DNA of 39,029 bases from Chlamydia sp. 17-3921 (GTDB taxonomy: Bacteria > Chlamydiota > Chlamydiia > Chlamydiales > Chlamydiaceae). The stretch is from contig NZ_CACSHH010000001.1 of assembly GCF_902705545.1 (NCBI RefSeq), positions 1-39,029 of the forward strand, in the 5' to 3' direction. Positions 35,001 through 39,029 of this stretch are shown piece after piece. The notes beneath the pieces were generated by a model, which had not been told where the DNA came from, ran no database searches, and was given only the letters and a program-made list of their open reading frames with translations. The translations under genes were made by a program, and so were the position numbers. Each line of letters begins with the position of its first letter. The first letter of the stretch is position 1.

Positions 35001-36077
35001 ATGCCTATTTTATGGAAAGTTCTAATTTTCCGTTATTTAAAAACGACTATTTTTTGTACTCTGGGCTTAATTTGCGTTTCTATTATCAGCTCTTTGCAAG
35101 AAATCGTTGTCTACATAGCAAAAAACGTCCACTACACTACAGTTTTACGTTTAACCGCATACCAAATCCCTTACTTGCTCCCTTTTATTCTTCCAGTATC
35201 TTGTTTTATCTCTGCCTTCACTCTATTTCGAGGGCTATCCGATAATAATCAAATCACATTCCTTCGTGCCTCTGGAGCTTCGCAAAGAATTATAATGTTT
35301 CCAATTTTAATGATCTCTGGAGCTATTTGCTGCTTAAATTTCTATACTTGCTCGGAACTCGCCTCTATCTGTCGATATCAATCATGTAAGGAAATCGCTA
35401 ATATAGCAATGACATCTCCTGCTCTTTTACTTCAAACGCTACAAAAAAAAGAAAGTAATCGAGTTTTTATTGCTATAGACCATTGTGCTAAAAGTAAATT
35501 TGACAATGTCATTATTGCCTTACGAAGGGATAATGAAATTTCAGACGTTGGGATTATCGAAACCATTATTCCAGACTCATCCAAAGATACTGTACGAGCT
35601 AAAAATATTGTTTTTATATCTAAATTCCCAATCTTTTTAACAAAAAACTATAATCCATCTTCATCTAAGGAATATTATATAGAAACTCTAGATGAGTTAT
35701 TAATTCCTAAGATTACAGCAACCTTATTCGCCGGTAAATCTTATATGAAAACTCGGACAGATTATCTTCCGTGGAAACAACTTATAAAACAACCTTTAAC
35801 ATGCTCTCATCTACCAGAAACTTTGCGAAGAATTGCCATAGGTCTGTTATGCATTACTCTGACATATTCTGGAATGGTTCTGGGAACTCATAAGCCAAGA
35901 TTTCGAAAAGTAAATTTTATATATTATATTTTTCCTATCTTAGATCTTGTCTTGTTAATAGTTGGAAAAAATACTAAAGCAGCATTTCTAGCTTTTATGC
36001 TATTCCTATTCCCACAGTTTATTTCTTGGATTGTTTTTGCTTATAGAGCTTATAGGGAAAATCGAGGATTTGCATAA
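35001..36077 (+). CDS. LptF/LptG family permease, first copy
   Basis: The 358-residue inner-membrane protein of the YjgP/YjgQ family has hydrophobic helices at about 15-40, 55-80 and 98-118, a periplasmic domain (about 125-265), and three more helices at the C-terminus. Typical family sequences are YQIPYLLPFILPVS, LFRGLSDNNQITFLRASG and a C-terminal KAAFLAFMLFLFPQ. LptF and LptG form the membrane part of the LptB2FG transporter that extracts lipopolysaccharide and hands it to LptC and LptA. Which of the two this is cannot be told safely. Its stop overlaps the next ATG (TAATG), so the pair is translationally coupled. It corresponds to C. trachomatis CT839. Confidence 0.87.
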   Translation: MPILWKVLIFRYLKTTIFCTLGLICVSIISSLQEIVVYIAKNVHYTTVLRLTAYQIPYLLPFILPVSCFISAFTLFRGLSDNNQITFLRASGASQRIIMFPILMISGAICCLNFYTCSELASICRYQSCKEIANIAMTSPALLLQTLQKKESNRVFIAIDHCAKSKFDNVIIALRRDNEISDVGIIETIIPDSSKDTVRAKNIVFISKFPIFLTKNYNPSSSKEYYIETLDELLIPKITATLFAGKSYMKTRTDYLPWKQLIKQPLTCSHLPETLRRIAIGLLCITLTYSGMVLGTHKPRFRKVNFIYYIFPILDLVLLIVGKNTKAAFLAFMLFLFPQFISWIVFAYRAYRENRGFA

Positions 36078-37180
36078 TGCTAATTTGGAAACGACATTTG
36101 CTAACCAGATTTTGGTTATCTCTTATATCTCTATTGTGCTTAGCGTTTATTTTTTATACATCCATTCATCATTCTTTACATGCAATTAAAGGAAGCTCAT
36201 CTTCCGTGACTTCTTTAGATTCTTTAAAGCTTTCTCTATTATATTATGTTTCACAAATAGCTTTAAAAGCTGAGTTCCTTCTTCCCCAATTAGTTGCAAT
36301 AGCAACAACTATTACTCTATTTTCTATGCAGAGTAGAAGAGAGGTTCTTCTTTTACAAGCATCTGGGCTCTCATTAAAATCTTTAACTGCACCCTTAATT
36401 ACTTCTGGATGCATCATTACATTAATATTATATGCTAATTTTCAATGGTTACATCCCATATGTGAAAAAATATCTATAACCAAGGAGTATTTGGATCAAG
36501 GTATCTCTAGAGAACACCAGGAGAAAATTCCTGCTTTATATCTTAAAGACCTATCAGTTTTACTCTATTCTTCTATTGATCAGAGATTGCTAACATTAAA
36601 TAATGTTTTTTGGATACAAAACTCTAAAACAATTTATTCTATTGAGAAATTAGCTTTCTCAACTCCTTCCTTGCCTATAGGTCTTAATGTTATTGAATTC
36701 TCTGAAAATGATTCTGGAGATACTTCTTTTTCACAATTCTTTGATATGAAAGAGTTTCCTGAAATAGAATTTGGTTTTTATGATAATCCTTTTTCTAAAA
36801 TTTTCTCCGCAGGAGGGAAAAACCGTCTTTCAGAATTTTACAAAGCTATTCCATGGAACGCTTCTGGTATAGGTTTAAAGACGACTATTCCTCAAAGAAT
36901 TTTGTCCTTACTCTCACAATTTTATTATATGTTAATAGCTCCTTTAGCATGTATATCCGCAATTATTATCTCTGCTTATCTATGTTTAAGATTTTCACGA
37001 ACTCCCTCTGCAACGCTAGCTTACCTTATACCCTTAGGAGTTATGAATATCTTCTTTGTTTTCTTGAAAGCAGGAATAGTCTTAACAAACAGTAGCGTCT
37101 TACCAACATTTCCTGTCTTAGTTACACCATTAATTGTTCTAGCAATTGTTACACATTATGCTTATGCGAACCTTCAATAA
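36077..37180 (+). CDS. LptF/LptG family permease, second copy
   Basis: The 367-residue partner of the preceding gene has the same six-helix layout. Family pattern: FLLPQLVAIATTITLFSMQSRREVLLLQASGLS in the first half (quoted here only to show the RRE and ASG positions at about 90-102), and a C-terminal helix set ending LVTPLIVLAIVTHYAYANL. It would pair with the first copy to form the LptFG heterodimer for lipooligosaccharide export. The ATPase LptB is not in this window. It corresponds to C. trachomatis CT838. Its 3' end overlaps the convergent CT837-like gene by 32 bases. Confidence 0.87.
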   Translation: MLIWKRHLLTRFWLSLISLLCLAFIFYTSIHHSLHAIKGSSSSVTSLDSLKLSLLYYVSQIALKAEFLLPQLVAIATTITLFSMQSRREVLLLQASGLSLKSLTAPLITSGCIITLILYANFQWLHPICEKISITKEYLDQGISREHQEKIPALYLKDLSVLLYSSIDQRLLTLNNVFWIQNSKTIYSIEKLAFSTPSLPIGLNVIEFSENDSGDTSFSQFFDMKEFPEIEFGFYDNPFSKIFSAGGKNRLSEFYKAIPWNASGIGLKTTIPQRILSLLSQFYYMLIAPLACISAIIISAYLCLRFSRTPSATLAYLIPLGVMNIFFVFLKAGIVLTNSSVLPTFPVLVTPLIVLAIVTHYAYANLQ

Positions 37181-39029
37181 AGTTATTTAGATAATTAACC
37201 ATTTCCCAATCTTCAATATTATGATGGAAAAATGGCCTGAGAGTGGAGAGTGTTTGGCGATTTCTTCTTAAGCAATTTAAAAACTTACTGAAAATTTCAA
37301 TATAGGAAGCAAATACTAAGCGGTCTCTGGCAACTAGGGTTGGGGCTAAAATTTTAGTAATTAAAAGTTTTAAGCTATGTTCATCCCAACAAGAATCTTT
37401 CGAGAAAAAAGCTAACCCAGCAATAAATACAGAGGCATAATCAAGACCATCTTTAGAAATCACAACAATAGTATTGGGATTTACATTCTCTATATTTTTA
37501 AATACTAATAAATAAGAAATCAAATAAAGAAGCAAAAGCTTATCATTCTTAAATAGAATTTTCTTTTTAGAAAAGAAAGTATCTTTAAGAACTGGCAAGC
37601 AGTGTTCTAAGAACTCATGCACAGAATCTTTCAATGAAGGAGATAAGAAAAATGAAGACGTCATTTCTGGCTTATGAAACTCATTTTTCAGAATTGTAAA
37701 AAACTCAGCAAAAGTTTCAATCTCTCCATAAGCCTTTTCAAGATTATCAAGAAGCTCTTCTGGATCAGGAAAAGAGAAAATGTAAGCATGGGAGGCATAT
37801 TCTACTTGTTCCAAAGCTTCTTCTAGAACCCTACAACGAGCTCGTTCCTTTCTTGACACTCGATTTTGAATATTTAAAATCAGAGAAATAGTTCCTTGTT
37901 CTGCTTTAGTAGCTAGAAAACCAAGAAACTCTTCATTACAGGTTGCATAAAGAATAGAGCTTTGTGAAATAGGGCTTGGAGAACGTATTATATCTATTGT
38001 TAGTTCTCCCAACTTTAAAGACCCTTCCACACTTGGAAACATTCCCAAAATTAGAGGATCAAATATATTCATTCCAGAATCTAAAATTCTATCAATAGCT
38101 TTGAAAAGAGGTCCATTCGGAAACTTTGCAAACATTCGATAAAGCTCTTCATAAATATCCATAATATATTGTCCTGAAGATAAAGATTTTTTTTCTCCCT
38201 CAGGATGAAGAGGACGCTTTATCTGAGAATACAGATAATTAGCTACGTCTTCAAAAACCAGCCTACTTTCAAAAACGCTAGCACCCAAAGTTGCTGTCAA
38301 CAACATGGCTTGTTTTTGCTCTTGAGACAAATTCTCCAAGTCATTATGTGAGACCTTCCACGCTTCTCTTAAAAACAAGAGGAAATCGTTAAAATAAAGC
38401 AGATTATTTTTCTTGGGGCTATTACATACAGCTGTTACTTCATTTTGAGAAAGGAACAACGCCATAACAGCATTGTGAGCTTTTTCAATGGATTTTATAT
38501 TTAAATGTTTTAAGGCATCTTGGTAAAACAGCCTTAAAGACTCTTCATTTTTTGTAACAAGTAAAGAAGCCATTTTCTTTACTTCGTTGCTATTCCAAAG
38601 TAAAGTCTTTGTTAAAGGATCGTTTTCATGAACAGTTTCGTGAAGTTTATTTTGCTTATATATGATCTGTGCTAAGGAATCGTTATAGAAACGTTTATTT
38701 TCCTCATCAGACATGTAGAAAAGCTCATAAGAATGATCTTTTTTTACCTCAATAAGATTATTTAAAAAGAGATCTTGTTCTTCTATTTCTGAAGAAAGTG
38801 CTTCTTGAGTTTCGTCTTGTTTTGTATCAGAAAATTCAACAGTCTTCTGTAAGTGGGTTTGAGCCTGCTGAAAAGCTTTATTTACATCTGTGTAATCGTC
38901 AACTAATGATTGGTAAAGATCTCCTTTTTGATTTTCTAAGAAAGAAAAGATATTTTGAACTCCAGAAATAAGAAACTCTGATTCTTTCAAAACCTTGTCA
39001 GTTTGACCTTTAGGAGCTGAGCTTATTTC
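37149..39029 (-). CDS. CT837-like hypothetical protein, 5' end cut by the window edge
   Basis: A TTG at 38990 would give 613 residues, but the same frame stays open through the last 39 bases of the window (13 more codons, EISSAPKGQTDKV). The real start is therefore probably outside. The protein is soluble, acidic and mostly helical, with no signal peptide or clear membrane segment. The middle part (about 280-360 in the 613-residue numbering) has short conserved-looking phrases GMFPSVEGSLKLGELTIDI and FLATKAEQG. It corresponds by position to C. trachomatis CT837, a chlamydial protein without a function known to me. It is convergent with the LptF/LptG pair. Confidence 0.75.
   Translation of the reverse strand, partial: EISSAPKGQTDKVLKESEFLISGVQNIFSFLENQKGDLYQSLVDDYTDVNKAFQQAQTHLQKTVEFSDTKQDETQEALSSEIEEQDLFLNNLIEVKKDHSYELFYMSDEENKRFYNDSLAQIIYKQNKLHETVHENDPLTKTLLWNSNEVKKMASLLVTKNEESLRLFYQDALKHLNIKSIEKAHNAVMALFLSQNEVTAVCNSPKKNNLLYFNDFLLFLREAWKVSHNDLENLSQEQKQAMLLTATLGASVFESRLVFEDVANYLYSQIKRPLHPEGEKKSLSSGQYIMDIYEELYRMFAKFPNGPLFKAIDRILDSGMNIFDPLILGMFPSVEGSLKLGELTIDIIRSPSPISQSSILYATCNEEFLGFLATKAEQGTISLILNIQNRVSRKERARCRVLEEALEQVEYASHAYIFSFPDPEELLDNLEKAYGEIETFAEFFTILKNEFHKPEMTSSFFLSPSLKDSVHEFLEHCLPVLKDTFFSKKKILFKNDKLLLLYLISYLLVFKNIENVNPNTIVVISKDGLDYASVFIAGLAFFSKDSCWDEHSLKLLITKILAPTLVARDRLVFASYIEIFSKFLNCLRRNRQTLSTLRPFFHHNIEDWEMVNYLNNFIEGSHKHNV

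Overview
The window is chromosomal DNA of an obligate intracellular bacterium of the genus Chlamydia. Gene content and order match what I know of C. trachomatis running from the CT864 locus down to CT837: xerD, a second type III secretion (T3S) translocator operon, ispH, the protease CPAF, nhaD, a SulP transporter, fumC, a permease/binding-protein fusion, paired MarC proteins, map, CT850 to CT845 homologs, tadA, rpsO, pnp, ftsH, tilS, an LptF/LptG pair and CT837. The DNA is visibly A+T-rich. CPAF is clearly different from the C. trachomatis and C. pneumoniae proteins as I remember them, so another species is likely. I cannot fix the species from sequence alone. CT numbers below are synteny-based inferences.

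Left end (1-2600): an apparently lineage-specific patch on the minus strand. It holds two inclusion-membrane (Inc)-like genes and a 46-codon reading frame. The larger Inc gene has an 82-base perfect heptanucleotide tract at its 5' end and three tandem coding modules of about 300 bases. The best-looking ATG is out of frame with the body of the gene at the present tract length, which is the layout of a phase-variable contingency gene. I consider this the most interesting signal in the window.

2600-5830: pgi, divergent xerD, a small tyrosine-rich exported protein, and tRNA-Leu(UAG). 5831-10849: a plus-strand operon of a CT863-like secreted substrate, an Scc3/LcrH-type chaperone, CopB2 and CopD2. 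A short SPxxLF motif recurs in all three non-chaperone proteins. 10858-15706: minus-strand methyltransferase-like protein, ispH, CPAF and nhaD. 15903-18991: SulP transporter convergent with fumC. 19041-24835: thiamine/pyrimidine-type ABC fusion, short adenylate kinase-like protein, two MarC proteins, map, and a CT850-like membrane/coiled-coil protein.

24865-27828: small chlamydial proteins, including three consecutive Gln/Asn-rich helical proteins that look like paralogs, and a rhomboid-like membrane protein. 27818-39029: housekeeping genes (tadA, rpsO, pnp, ftsH, tilS), LPS-export permeases, and a CT837-like gene that runs off the right edge.

Functionally the window combines conserved core metabolism and RNA/protein quality control with host-interaction modules: Inc proteins, a T3S translocon with its chaperone, CPAF, and candidate T3S effectors.
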